22,103 bases of DNA from a virus: positions 1-22,103 of the IMG/VR virus record IMGVR_UViG_3300050343_000034. One strand, 5' to 3'. Each line of letters opens with the position of its first letter. Position 1 is the first letter of the stretch. The notes under the pieces are model-generated. The model saw nothing but the letters and a program-made list of their open reading frames with translations, was not told the DNA's origin and searched no databases. Made by a program: the position numbers and the translations under genes. Positions 5,035-12,128 of this stretch are shown here, piece after piece.

Positions 5035-6191
5035 GAGTAGGAAGTTTATTCAGTGGTATTGGTGGATTAGAGTACGGACTAGAGAGATCTGGTCTAGCTA
5101 CATCTAGTGAGTGGATGATAGAGATGGATGACTTCTGTTGTTCTATCTTAGAAAAAAACTTTCCCAATGCGTTAGTCATTAATGACAAAGTAGAAAATAT
5201 AAATCCTTCGGACTTACCGAAGATAGATATATTAACAGCAGGATTTCCCTGTCAACCTGTATCAACAGCAGGTTCAAGAAAAGGAGTGATGGATGAAAGA
5301 TGGTTATGGGATGAAGTATGGAGATTTATTGATGTACTTAGACCACAATACTTTATCTTGGAAAATGTCCCAGGATTATTTACAGCGAACAAAGGGAAAG
5401 CCTTTGAAAGAGTTATCAAAGATATTGCCAAGAGCAGGAGCTATAGATTTGAATGGCAAATTATATCAGCAAGATCAGTTGGTGCAGCACACCTTAGAAA
5501 AAGATTCTTCGGAGTTGGCATCTTGGCAGACACCGAACACAATGGATCATCTACCTCCGAGAACAGGCAAAGCGTTGGAGAACGCACTGTATCGTGGCGA
5601 CAAGGAGAGGAAGTCAAAGAGAAAAATGTCAGGAAATTTGAGGGAGAATCCAAAGATTTGGAGTACACCTCTAGCAAGTCAGACACCAAAACCAATAAAC
5701 AACTTCGCTCCATCAGTGAGAGCAGGGAAAAGGAACTCAACATTGGAGATGGAGTTAGGAGAGAAGAATCCAGAGATGATAGGAAAGAGGCTGAACTATG
5801 GATGGGTGGCACGGCTTATGGGTTTCCCAGATGGATGGCTAAATTAGGTGTAGTAAATGTATGGCAACATACATTAGATAACTTTCCAACTGCAGCTGCA
5901 AGAGATTGGAAAGATACATATGGTACTGTATTAACTGGTAGCATATCATCTAAAAGAAAAACATTACCATTAGAAATATTTAGACAACTTAGAGATACTA
6001 TAAAAGATTTTGCATTATGGGAGTTTGGTATGCCTAGATCAGCAGAGGATTATCCAAATAGAAAGCCAATCCTTATGGCCCTAGGTAATGCAGTAGTACC
6101 ACAATGTGCAGAGCTTGTTGGAAGAATGATAAAAAGAGCAGATGAATTAGGTACTATGGTATTTGATACATCTATAAAGGAGGAAGAATAA
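5031..6191 (+). CDS. DNA (cytosine-5) methyltransferase
   Basis: Transfers a methyl group from S-adenosylmethionine to C5 of cytosine in a specific DNA site, usually protecting phage DNA from restriction. All key motifs are visible in 386 aa: motif I LFSGIGG (6-12), motif IV GFPCQP with catalytic Cys74, motif VI ENV (111-113), motif VIII region SARSVGAAHLRKRFF (146-160) and motif X GNAVVP (352-357). Residues about 165-260 are a charged, low-complexity target-recognition segment, followed by GGTAYGFPRWM (259-269). The site is unknown; no partner endonuclease is seen, so it is an orphan enzyme. Positions 5293-5847 are also open in the +1 frame with family-like motifs. Confidence 0.93.
   Translation: MRVGSLFSGIGGLEYGLERSGLATSSEWMIEMDDFCCSILEKNFPNALVINDKVENINPSDLPKIDILTAGFPCQPVSTAGSRKGVMDERWLWDEVWRFIDVLRPQYFILENVPGLFTANKGKAFERVIKDIAKSRSYRFEWQIISARSVGAAHLRKRFFGVGILADTEHNGSSTSENRQSVGERTVSWRQGEEVKEKNVRKFEGESKDLEYTSSKSDTKTNKQLRSISESREKELNIGDGVRREESRDDRKEAELWMGGTAYGFPRWMAKLGVVNVWQHTLDNFPTAAARDWKDTYGTVLTGSISSKRKTLPLEIFRQLRDTIKDFALWEFGMPRSAEDYPNRKPILMALGNAVVPQCAELVGRMIKRADELGTMVFDTSIKEEE
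5293..5847 (+). CDS. Overlapping +1-frame ORF inside the methyltransferase
   Basis: A 184-aa frame wholly inside the methyltransferase. It shows, in order, SWKMSQ (22-27), LPRAGA near residues 45-50, SWQTP (77-81), a second WSTPLAS, and GWVARLMGFPDGW before the stop. Phage proteins with the order SWRTSQ, PRSG, WPTP, WVEWLMGFPxGW are remembered as common and often sit at cytosine methyltransferases. Each motif lies over a conserved methyltransferase motif in the other frame. It may be an overprinted gene or only a shadow of the conserved codons; no clear ribosome site is seen before the ATG. Confidence 0.3.
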   Translation: MKDGYGMKYGDLLMYLDHNTLSWKMSQDYLQRTKGKPLKELSKILPRAGAIDLNGKLYQQDQLVQHTLEKDSSELASWQTPNTMDHLPPRTGKALENALYRGDKERKSKRKMSGNLRENPKIWSTPLASQTPKPINNFAPSVRAGKRNSTLEMELGEKNPEMIGKRLNYGWVARLMGFPDGWLN

Positions 6192-6364
6192 TGGATGATC
6201 TATCAAAGGTAAATATGCTAGAACTACTAGCAGAGTTAGAGAAGAGAGGTAGCTTTAAAACAATTATATTTAATAAAGCAGATGGTAAGCAAGAGATTGC
6301 TGCAATCTTACCTCTTGAAACTATGACTATTACTAATCAAGAAGTAACACAAGAAGAAGAATGA
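6191..6364 (+). CDS. 57-aa hypothetical protein
   Basis: Starts in a TAATG overlap with AAGGAGGA upstream, a strong ribosome site inside the end of the methyltransferase. The peptide has a helical start (LSKVNMLELLAELEKRGSF), a beta hairpin (KTIIFNKADGKQEIAAILPL) and an acidic tail. No family is recognised. Next start overlaps its stop (ATGA). Confidence 0.7.
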   Translation: MDDLSKVNMLELLAELEKRGSFKTIIFNKADGKQEIAAILPLETMTITNQEVTQEEE

Positions 6365-6471
6365 AAATAATAATTAGGTTATCTAATGCAGGTGAATATA
6401 AAGATCTGGAATTAATAGATGCACCTAAATATATTGACATTGATGTTGAAGTAATAGAAGAAGATGTATAG
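6361..6471 (+). CDS. 36-aa hypothetical protein
   Basis: A short acidic beta-type peptide, MKIIIRLSNAGEYKDLELID then IDIDVEVIEEDV, starting in an ATGA overlap and ending eight bases into the SET gene. It has no recognised motif. Being tightly wedged between two genes in a coupled string is the main support. Confidence 0.55.
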   Translation: MKIIIRLSNAGEYKDLELIDAPKYIDIDVEVIEEDV

Positions 6472-6751
6472 ACCTTTACCTGAATACCTTACTATTCAAC
6501 CAAGTAAGATAGAGGGCTTAGGTTTATTTACCTTAAAAGATTTAGAACCATACGAGTCACTAGGTATGACACACGCACATTGGTTTGGTGAAGATAACAA
6601 CCTACTGCGTACACCTCTTGGTGGTTTTATTAATCATAGCGAAACACCTAACTGTAAGATTACAGGTAAGATGACACGCTATTTATTTACAGAGGAAATT
6701 ATACCTGCTGGATCAGAGCTTACTGTTAAGTATGGTATGTACTCTGTCTAA
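6464..6751 (+). CDS. SET-domain protein (putative lysine methyltransferase)
   Basis: A compact 95-aa SET domain. Seen: EGLGLF at 17-22 (GxG cofactor loop), NHSETPNC at 57-64 (the canonical NHSxxPNC knot strand) and GSELTVKYG at 83-91, where Tyr90 corresponds to the catalytic tyrosine of ELTxxY. SET proteins methylate lysines on proteins with S-adenosylmethionine; the substrate here cannot be inferred. There is no pre- or post-SET part. It shares its operon with a DNA methyltransferase, so this phage may encode two SAM-dependent modifiers. It is the last gene of the plus block, and its stop overlaps the opposite-strand stop by 4 bases. Confidence 0.85.
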   Translation: MYRPLPEYLTIQPSKIEGLGLFTLKDLEPYESLGMTHAHWFGEDNNLLRTPLGGFINHSETPNCKITGKMTRYLFTEEIIPAGSELTVKYGMYSV

Positions 6752-7899
6752 ACTATCTTGTAATTATCCCAACCATCTTTATCAATAGTAAAGGTTAACA
6801 CTCCAGGCTTACTCCACATACCAGTTCGTGCAGTAAAGTCTATACTTGCATCAATAGATGGACATTGAAACCAAGTTCTGTTACCTTGCTGCATCATACG
6901 AGGGTGATGAAAATGCCCTGTAATAAGAATCTCTGCATCTCCAACTGGGAAGTCACCGAACATTTGTCCTTGCCACCACTTCATTATCTTTCCCTCTGGA
7001 CCTGTACCACCACTGTGCATATGTCCGTGAGTAAATCCAACAGTTAATCCTTTTATATCTACTGTATGATGGAAACCCTCTGGTATGGACACAGTAACTT
7101 TGTCATATCGTGGGTTCTGTTCCATAATCTCTTGGCATATCTCTAAGTGCATAGTGTCAGAGTTGTCTAATCGTGATGTCACGACCTGTCCTTTGCCTGA
7201 TCTAGCCATCTCTCCGTGATTAGCAGGTACACCAGACAGTACAATCTTGTTTGCATAGGGTAGAAATGTATCAACAGTTTTCATTATGAGCTTTCTTGCT
7301 AAGTGATATTGTTGAGATAGATTTAACGATACATTATGTGGTTGTGAGTCGTAGAATCCATAACAGCCTTCGGTCAAATCGCCCATAGAAAGCAAATAAA
7401 TTTCATCTACGCTACCTAGTTGCCTAACCTCTGCTACTGCTCTCTCAAGTGCCTTGTCGTACCTCTCAAGCGTTTTCTCTACACCAAGGTCAACTTTACC
7501 CAGTTGCCAGTCACTAAGCGTGAAGATGTACGCCAGATCACTCTTAATCTTCTTTTTCTGTAGTGGTTTCTTCTTTGATACTTCTTTAAGTAGCTTGTCA
7601 TACCACTCATCACGCTGTGGATGTCGCCTTCTGACCACTCCTTTGAACGCATAAAAGGTTTCAACTGTACCACCTTTAAGTTGTGTGTTCCAAGATGATG
7701 CTTTAACTTTGCCATCTATCTCGTAATGTTCTGGATCAAAGCCCCAATCTTTTAAGATAGTGTCAAATTTAGATTTGTAATTAGGGTCTTGCCCTATATG
7801 TGTAATCTCTCCTAAGCCTGTGGACTCATCAAACTCTGCTGATGGTTGCCAACCTGACTTAAAATAGTTATTGCCTAAGTCTTTTTTGTCTTTCTTCAT
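6748..7899 (-). CDS. Calcineurin-like metallophosphoesterase
   Basis: A two-metal phosphoesterase of 383 aa. Seen: SDWQLGK (129-135, the DxH-like strand with Gln132), GDLTEG (173-178), ANHGE (226-230, equivalent of GNHD/E), THGHM (290-294) and GHFHHP (328-333). The order is complete for the superfamily. The N-terminal 120 residues are a phage-specific extension with KKKPLQKKKIK. Similar proteins are remembered from actinophages; nuclease or phosphatase activity in DNA metabolism is possible. It is the last gene of the minus block. Its ribosome site GAAAGG lies in a hairpin at 7904-7921. Confidence 0.88.
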   Translation of the reverse strand: MKKDKKDLGNNYFKSGWQPSAEFDESTGLGEITHIGQDPNYKSKFDTILKDWGFDPEHYEIDGKVKASSWNTQLKGGTVETFYAFKGVVRRRHPQRDEWYDKLLKEVSKKKPLQKKKIKSDLAYIFTLSDWQLGKVDLGVEKTLERYDKALERAVAEVRQLGSVDEIYLLSMGDLTEGCYGFYDSQPHNVSLNLSQQYHLARKLIMKTVDTFLPYANKIVLSGVPANHGEMARSGKGQVVTSRLDNSDTMHLEICQEIMEQNPRYDKVTVSIPEGFHHTVDIKGLTVGFTHGHMHSGGTGPEGKIMKWWQGQMFGDFPVGDAEILITGHFHHPRMMQQGNRTWFQCPSIDASIDFTARTGMWSKPGVLTFTIDKDGWDNYKIV

Positions 7900-7903
7900 A
7901 CGC

Positions 7904-7921
7904 AGCCTTTCTGTTAAGGCT
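7904..7921 (-). promoter_or_regulatory. Hairpin covering the metallophosphoesterase ribosome site
   Basis: AGCCTT (7904-7909) and AAGGCT (7916-7921) pair over a 6-base loop. Read on the minus strand, the 3' arm carries the AAGG of the ribosome site, 5 bases before the ATG at 7899. The fold would hide the site and lower translation until opened. Confidence 0.5.
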
Positions 7922-7949
7922 TAGTATAATCAGATTTTATGACAGTTTC

Positions 7950-8228
7950 TTAGCTTATTTTTTTCTTTGCGAATGTCTTTATGACTGATAATGCAGCACC
8001 ACCACCAGATATAGCAGCAATTTCAAGGGCTGATGCCTCTATTCCTACCATTGGGCTGATCACTAATGCACCTAGAAAGGCTTCTATGAAAGTCCATACA
8101 GCTCTCTCTAACATATCTTTTAGTTCTTCATTCATTTTATAACTCCAGGCTTCGTTCCAAGGAGTCCACCCTACATCCATCTTGAATGTACCATCTTGGT
8201 TTCTTTTTCTTTTGAATCTCTCAAACAT
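7950..8228 (-). CDS. Holin (r1t-like)
   Basis: A 92-aa membrane protein. A basic N-terminus (FERFKRKR) and a Trp-rich linker lead to ERAVWTFIEAFLGALV and a second hydrophobic segment ALEIAAISGGGAALSVI, ending KTFAKKKIS. The ERAVxTFxxAxLxAL start of the first membrane helix and the AAxxGxxAALSVxK pattern in the second match the r1t-type holins of Gram-positive phages. It permeabilises the membrane at the end of infection and is coupled (TAATG-type) to the DUF5675 gene upstream. Confidence 0.75.
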   Translation of the reverse strand: MFERFKRKRNQDGTFKMDVGWTPWNEAWSYKMNEELKDMLERAVWTFIEAFLGALVISPMVGIEASALEIAAISGGGAALSVIKTFAKKKIS

Positions 8229-8809
8229 TATGTAATAAGTCTACCTTTTAGCATTGCATTTGTTTTGATAACATTTCCATTTATCTCTTGAAGTTTTTCA
8301 TATACGCTATCAGCTAGTATCATATGGTCTTTAGCTTTGTTATCTCCACCACTAAGGTTTATCTTTGTATATTCTATGGTGACATCATCACCTTTAAGTA
8401 TTGCACCAGATACTTTAGGATAGAGTTTCTTGTAAGCGTTAGCACTACTGCCAACCATACCATTAAAGTTTACATCTAAGTCTTGTTGTGAGTCACCAAT
8501 TATTAAACAACCACTGGTGTGCTCATCACTATTACCTTGATGAATTAAAATATATTCAAAGCCTGGTACATCTTGTAACCACAACATACCTCTATGAAAG
8601 GTAGGATATTTCTTGGTGTAACGAGAGTTAAATCCACCAACTGTTCTAAGTTTAAGTTTGTATGTGCCTTCTGGTATGCAGGTTTCGTGCATTACTTTGA
8701 CTGCTTGATACTGATCCTCTAAAGTATAACACTCAAACTTACCATCAATAAACAGCATCCCATTAGTTGCATCCTTACCAAATTGTGTCCTGACTACTTG
8801 TAATTTCAT
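8228..8809 (-). CDS. DUF5675-family protein, likely cell-wall acting
   Basis: A 193-aa protein. Residues 10-105 follow the DUF5675 pattern: GMLFIDGKFECYTLED, IPEGTYKLKL, a loop, LWLQDVPGFEYILIHQGN (His90, Asn93), then HTSGCLIIG with Cys101. His and Cys in these places recall the L,D-transpeptidase or carboxypeptidase type of site. The next gene is a holin, so it is probably the lysis enzyme or its helper, an inference from position. The C-terminal 60 residues are a helical extension. AAAGG is upstream of the start. Confidence 0.75.
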   Translation of the reverse strand: MKLQVVRTQFGKDATNGMLFIDGKFECYTLEDQYQAVKVMHETCIPEGTYKLKLRTVGGFNSRYTKKYPTFHRGMLWLQDVPGFEYILIHQGNSDEHTSGCLIIGDSQQDLDVNFNGMVGSSANAYKKLYPKVSGAILKGDDVTIEYTKINLSGGDNKAKDHMILADSVYEKLQEINGNVIKTNAMLKGRLIT

Positions 8810-8818
8810 ACCTTTATC

Positions 8819-9301
8819 TTAGTGGTTATGGTTGTTAGCTTCAAGGTATGCCAGTCTAGTTTTTAAATCGTTAAGTTCCCACATATTATTGTTAACAGTT
8901 TGTACTTGTGTTTCTACCCTAGTCAAAGAATCATTAAGGTCTTGATACTCCCACTTTTCTAGTAAGTAATATCTATCTAAATCAAACCCACCATCTCTAA
9001 CTGTTTGCTCTAAGTTATATAAGTTAGCTTGTAAGGTAGCTATCTCTTCATTGAACTTGCCTACATTCTGTGCAGCCATCTCTAATGATTGTATCTTCTC
9101 ATACAGTACAGCTATATCATTCTGTACATAAGTGCTATCTTTAAGAGTTACAAATTCATACTCAATGTTATTCATCCTGTCATCAATTCCTGTAAGAGTT
9201 ATAAGTACAGCGTTAAGAGATTGAATACCTGCACCAACAGAGGACATAAGAGCTATACCTGTTACGACTAAACCTAGATTATCTTTAAGTTTTTTAAACA
9301 T
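8819..9301 (-). CDS. Membrane-anchored coiled-coil protein
   Basis: 160 aa: a short basic start (MFKKLKDN), one hydrophobic helix (LGLVVTGIALMSSVGAGIQS) and then a long heptad-type helix with many Leu, Asn and Gln to the end, closing LEANNHNH. It has the shape of a small anchored coiled coil such as an inner spanin or lysis regulator, but no family is recognised. It is in the same operon as the lysis genes and overlaps the stop of the micro-ORF (TAATG). Confidence 0.65.
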   Translation of the reverse strand: MFKKLKDNLGLVVTGIALMSSVGAGIQSLNAVLITLTGIDDRMNNIEYEFVTLKDSTYVQNDIAVLYEKIQSLEMAAQNVGKFNEEIATLQANLYNLEQTVRDGGFDLDRYYLLEKWEYQDLNDSLTRVETQVQTVNNNMWELNDLKTRLAYLEANNHNH

Positions 9302-9354
9302 TACTTACCTATCGGACAAGTGTTGCACATACCAGTACATAAACCACAAATCAT
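9301..9354 (-). CDS. 17-aa cysteine-rich micro-protein
   Basis: A minute frame encoding MICGLCTGMCNTCPIGK, with four Cys in two CxxC pairs. ATG at 9354 directly follows the TAA of the upstream gene and its own TAA overlaps the ATG of the next gene, so it exactly fills a 54-base slot in a tight operon. Four Cys in 12 residues could hold one metal ion. Short length makes chance possible, yet position and Cys spacing favour a real gene. Confidence 0.5.
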   Translation of the reverse strand: MICGLCTGMCNTCPIGK

Positions 9355-9567
9355 TTAGCCACCTATCTTCCAGATTATCTCTGTAATCTCTGAATCAATA
9401 TTCTGTATGATGTTCAATACATCACTAAGTTTGTTGTTTGAATTAATAACTTCTACTTGTAAGGCAGTAACTTCTTGTTGTAGATCATTAACTGTTTTAA
9501 ATAACCAACCAACAAGTGCAGCTAAACCACCTTGTAATACTTGACTTAAATTTACTTGTGCTTTCAT
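9355..9567 (-). CDS. Small membrane/coiled-coil protein
   Basis: 70 aa. One hydrophobic segment at about residues 11-24 (QGGLAALVGWLF) followed by a Leu/Val/Asn heptad helix (VNDLQQEVTALQVEVINSNN). It resembles other single-pass coiled-coil proteins of this cluster. Function unknown; a lysis or membrane-stress role is inferred from neighbours. Confidence 0.65.
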   Translation of the reverse strand: MKAQVNLSQVLQGGLAALVGWLFKTVNDLQQEVTALQVEVINSNNKLSDVLNIIQNIDSEITEIIWKIGG

Positions 9568-9573
9568 ATATCC

Positions 9574-9741
9574 CTACATACTTAGGCTACCAACAATTAA
9601 TATAACTGTGGCAACTAATCCTAATACTTTATAAAATTCTGATTTATCTAACTTCTCATCTAGCTTCTTATCTATGTCATCTAACTTATCAAATATCATT
9701 TGATTCAGTTCTTTCTGTGTAAAGCCATTGGAAGTTGTCAT
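9574..9741 (-). CDS. XhlA-like tail-anchored protein
   Basis: 55 aa. The N-terminal 35 residues are a charged helix with DKLDDIDKKLDEKLDKSEF, and residues 38-55 (KVLGLVATVILIVGSLSM) a C-terminal membrane segment. Haemolysin XhlA proteins have this order, coiled coil then membrane anchor, and work with holin and endolysin. Family by shape only. Starts in a TAATG overlap with the 47-aa gene. Confidence 0.6.
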   Translation of the reverse strand: MTTSNGFTQKELNQMIFDKLDDIDKKLDEKLDKSEFYKVLGLVATVILIVGSLSM

Positions 9742-9884
9742 TATGGAAGGTCATCCTGTGTAAGGAAATCCCATTCATCTTGGTATGAAATACGATTATC
9801 CCAATCGTAATCGCTTATTCTTTTAATAAATCCGAGAGCTTCTTTTAAAAAATACCCTAAAAGAAAACCTATTAAATAATCCAT
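9741..9884 (-). CDS. 47-aa small membrane protein
   Basis: MDYLIGFLLGYFLKEALGFIK forms one N-terminal hydrophobic helix, then a polar tail rich in Asp, Trp and Tyr ending LTQDDLP. Similar small N-terminally anchored proteins are remembered from marine phages, without a function. No clear ribosome site; coupled to the gene after it. Confidence 0.6.
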   Translation of the reverse strand: MDYLIGFLLGYFLKEALGFIKRISDYDWDNRISYQDEWDFLTQDDLP

Positions 9885-9925
9885 ACTATGAATTTTATCA
9901 TAGAATTTTTAATTAAGGTTTAGGA

Positions 9926-10093
9926 TTATCTATATCCTTCACTTTCTGTGTCTAAAAACAATGCTTTTTTATTTATTTCCTTTGTATATTCATCATCAGA
10001 TAATTCTGATACAACTCCATTATGGTCTTTATACAAAGGTTTAAGAGCTTCTATTTCTGTAGTTGCTTGTGCTATGTAATCTTCTATTGCCAT
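9926..10093 (-). CDS. 55-aa hypothetical protein after a tail fibre
   Basis: A small acidic protein, MAIEDYIAQATTEIEALKPL then YKDHNGVVSELSDDEYTKEI, with no membrane segment. The ATG overlaps the stop of the fibre gene at 10093. Position and helical charge are compatible with a fibre chaperone, but no family is recognised. Confidence 0.6.
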   Translation of the reverse strand: MAIEDYIAQATTEIEALKPLYKDHNGVVSELSDDEYTKEINKKALFLDTESEGYR

Positions 10094-10683
10094 TATTGTT
10101 TTATCCCAAATATCTGTACATTACCTGTAATTGTTGCACCACCAGGAGCAAATGTATATAGTTCTATACCATCAAACTGTGTGTTATCTGATTGAAAACC
10201 ATATATTTGTTGGCTATAAAAATCAGTATTATAAAACCCTTGTCCGTTTGCTAAATATTTTGTTGGAGCAGCAAGATTTGGTGCAAATAAAGTTATATCT
10301 GAACAAGTAGCATCTGTTTGACTACTACTAACATCTCCTAAATATAAATATGTTGTACCAAAACTAGAGCCGTGTATAGCAGTACCACCTGTATAAACAT
10401 AGTTTCTGTGACCAACATAATTGCTAGTTGTAGAAGTTGAACTTGCTCTAAGTCTAATTGCACATTGTACTGTTGTTGCAGAACCATCAGTTATGTTTAT
10501 AAATATTTTATAGTTGTTATAAGTAGAACTAAATACACTATCTCTTGTAACACTTGTTGCTGTGCTAAAATCGTGGTCATCTATTTTAACTAAGCTACCA
10601 TCTTTTAATGTAACACCATCAATGACTACACCATTAGCAGAAGTCTTTTCTGATATAGTATCTACTTTAATTTCACTAGACAT
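10093..10683 (-). CDS. Tail-fibre protein
   Basis: 196 aa. The N-terminus SSEIKVDTISEKTSANGVVIDGVTLKDG is the marine-phage fibre cassette also seen in modified form in the three genes upstream. The remainder is a Ser/Thr/Gly/Tyr-rich beta structure with QCAIRLRASSTSTTSNY and a final VQIFGIKQ, typical of a receptor-binding tip. It probably binds the host surface. It overlaps its neighbours on both sides by one base. Confidence 0.7.
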   Translation of the reverse strand: MSSEIKVDTISEKTSANGVVIDGVTLKDGSLVKIDDHDFSTATSVTRDSVFSSTYNNYKIFINITDGSATTVQCAIRLRASSTSTTSNYVGHRNYVYTGGTAIHGSSFGTTYLYLGDVSSSQTDATCSDITLFAPNLAAPTKYLANGQGFYNTDFYSQQIYGFQSDNTQFDGIELYTFAPGGATITGNVQIFGIKQ

Positions 10684-11072
10684 TATTCAGCCAGTTCTTC
10701 CCAAGCTCCTGTGTTGTCATTCCAAATATATTGTTTACCATCATCTGGCATATCAACTGGTGCTTTCCAAGACCAAGTATCTTCATCTAATATCCACTTG
10801 CTATAAGGTTTAGGTGCTATAAATACATCTTGATCTGGATCATAAGTATATCCTATACCTGCATAGTTACCTCTAAAAGGAGTTCCCTCTCCACTATGTG
10901 TATTAGCTATAGTGTTATAAGAAGTTCTTTTACAAGTCTGTCCTCTAAAATCTCCATACCACGCTTCCCAGTCAGCAAAGCCATCTGGTAAAGTTTCTGT
11001 ATTGTCCTCATTAATACCAACAATGACTTCTGTCACTATGTTGTTATCGTTTATAAATGCGTAATGTGCCAT
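10683..11072 (-). CDS. Conserved marine-phage tail-associated protein
   Basis: 129 aa. Pattern MAHYAFINDNNIVTEVIVG, then YNTIANTHSG, FRGNYAGIGYTYDPDQDVFIAP, KPYSKWILDEDT and a final WNDNTGAWEELAE. This layout matches, from memory, a protein common next to fibre genes in cyanophages and other marine phages, of uncertain role. A good ribosome site (AGGAGAG) precedes the start. The Trp/Tyr/Asp-rich surface suggests a small beta domain. Confidence 0.75.
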   Translation of the reverse strand: MAHYAFINDNNIVTEVIVGINEDNTETLPDGFADWEAWYGDFRGQTCKRTSYNTIANTHSGEGTPFRGNYAGIGYTYDPDQDVFIAPKPYSKWILDEDTWSWKAPVDMPDDGKQYIWNDNTGAWEELAE

Positions 11073-11087
11073 ATCTCTCCTATTATA

Positions 11088-11630
11088 TCAGCTAAAACTG
11101 ATTGTACCTGTTCCTGCTGTAAAAGTTACTACTGTATCTGAACCATCTGTAGCAGAAGAACTTGTTAAACCTGCACCAACATTAATAGTTGCATCTGCTG
11201 TTGTATATCTAATTATTACTATACCACTACCACCAGCACCAGAAGCTGCATTGTTTGTACAACCACCACCACCAGAACCTGTATTTACAGTACCTGCTGT
11301 ACCAGTATGGGGAGCACTATTTCCACCAGCTGCACCACCACCACCTGTTCCACCAGAAGCACCTGCACCATTATAATTTCCACCACCACCACCACCAGCT
11401 CTAGTAACAGCAGAACCTGTGATAGATGAACTTAAACCATTTCCTCCAACACCAGCAGTTGTATTACCTGCTCCTCCATCAGCACTAGCACCACCACCTC
11501 CACCAGCTGCATAAGGTGAACCAGATACTGTTACTGCACCACCATTTTTGCCTTGTAGCTGATAAACCATTTCCACCATCTTGTCCAGTTTGAGCTCCAC
11601 AGCCACCACCAGAACCTCCACCTTTTCCAT
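11088..11630 (-). CDS. C-terminal half of a glycine-rich tail fibre
   Basis: 180 aa as read, but the first 25 residues (MEKVEVLVVAVELKL...) are probably an out-of-frame start. From about residue 29 it is a glycine-rich adhesin: repeated GGGGG blocks alternating with Ser, Ala and Thr loops, then SGIVIIRYTT and a conserved end (SATDGSDTVVTFTAGTG). Read in the frame between 11568 and 11640 the missing link is glycine-rich too (GKGGGSGGGCGAQTG). Together with the gene at 11634-12128 it forms one fibre broken by two shifts in A-runs. Confidence 0.6.
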   Translation of the reverse strand: MEKVEVLVVAVELKLDKMVEMVYQLQGKNGGAVTVSGSPYAAGGGGGASADGGAGNTTAGVGGNGLSSSITGSAVTRAGGGGGGNYNGAGASGGTGGGGAAGGNSAPHTGTAGTVNTGSGGGGCTNNAASGAGGSGIVIIRYTTADATINVGAGLTSSSATDGSDTVVTFTAGTGTISFS

Positions 11631-11633
11631 TTT

Positions 11634-12128
11634 TTACAGGTCTCTACCACCAGTAGCACCACCTATTGCAACTACAAAATCAAAAAAAGTATTAGTTCCT
11701 TCGTTTCCATATACTAAACCAGTTACTGATGCACCACCTGCACCAACAGATACTGTATAGTTTGTGTCTTTGTATGTTGTGAAAGTATTAGCAGTTGATG
11801 AGTTTGCACCAGAAGTTTCAGAAGCATAAGAGTTTAAATATCCACCAGCTCCACCACCTCCAGAACCAGTTTGATTAGAACCTCCACCACTACCTCCACC
11901 AGCAATAATTAAATATTCTATTTCAAATGATGAAGCACCAGTTTCTACCCAAGCAGAGCCATTATAAAATTGTGGTTTACTTTCAGTAGTATTGTAAATC
12001 ATATCACCAGCAACAGAAGTTAAAGCATTTCTAGCAGTTGTATCGTATGACTTTAATCCAAGTGCATTATCTATTGCTACATTGTTCTGGTCATTTGTTG
12101 AAATCTTATTTGTTTTTAATTCACTCAT
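11634..12128 (-). CDS. N-terminal half of a glycine-rich tail fibre
   Basis: 164 aa. Starts with the shared cassette MSELKTNKISTNDQNNVAID, then LKSYDTTARNALTS, AGDMIYNTTESKPQFYNGSAW and YLIIAGGGSGGG; later GGGGAGGY and YTVSVGAGGAS. This is the usual start of glycine-rich fibres of marine phages. The frame ends early (GGATGGRDL) beside an A6 run at 11633-11638, and the glycine-rich part goes on in another frame. Probably one gene with 11088-11630. Confidence 0.65.
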   Translation of the reverse strand: MSELKTNKISTNDQNNVAIDNALGLKSYDTTARNALTSVAGDMIYNTTESKPQFYNGSAWVETGASSFEIEYLIIAGGGSGGGSNQTGSGGGGAGGYLNSYASETSGANSSTANTFTTYKDTNYTVSVGAGGASVTGLVYGNEGTNTFFDFVVAIGGATGGRDL

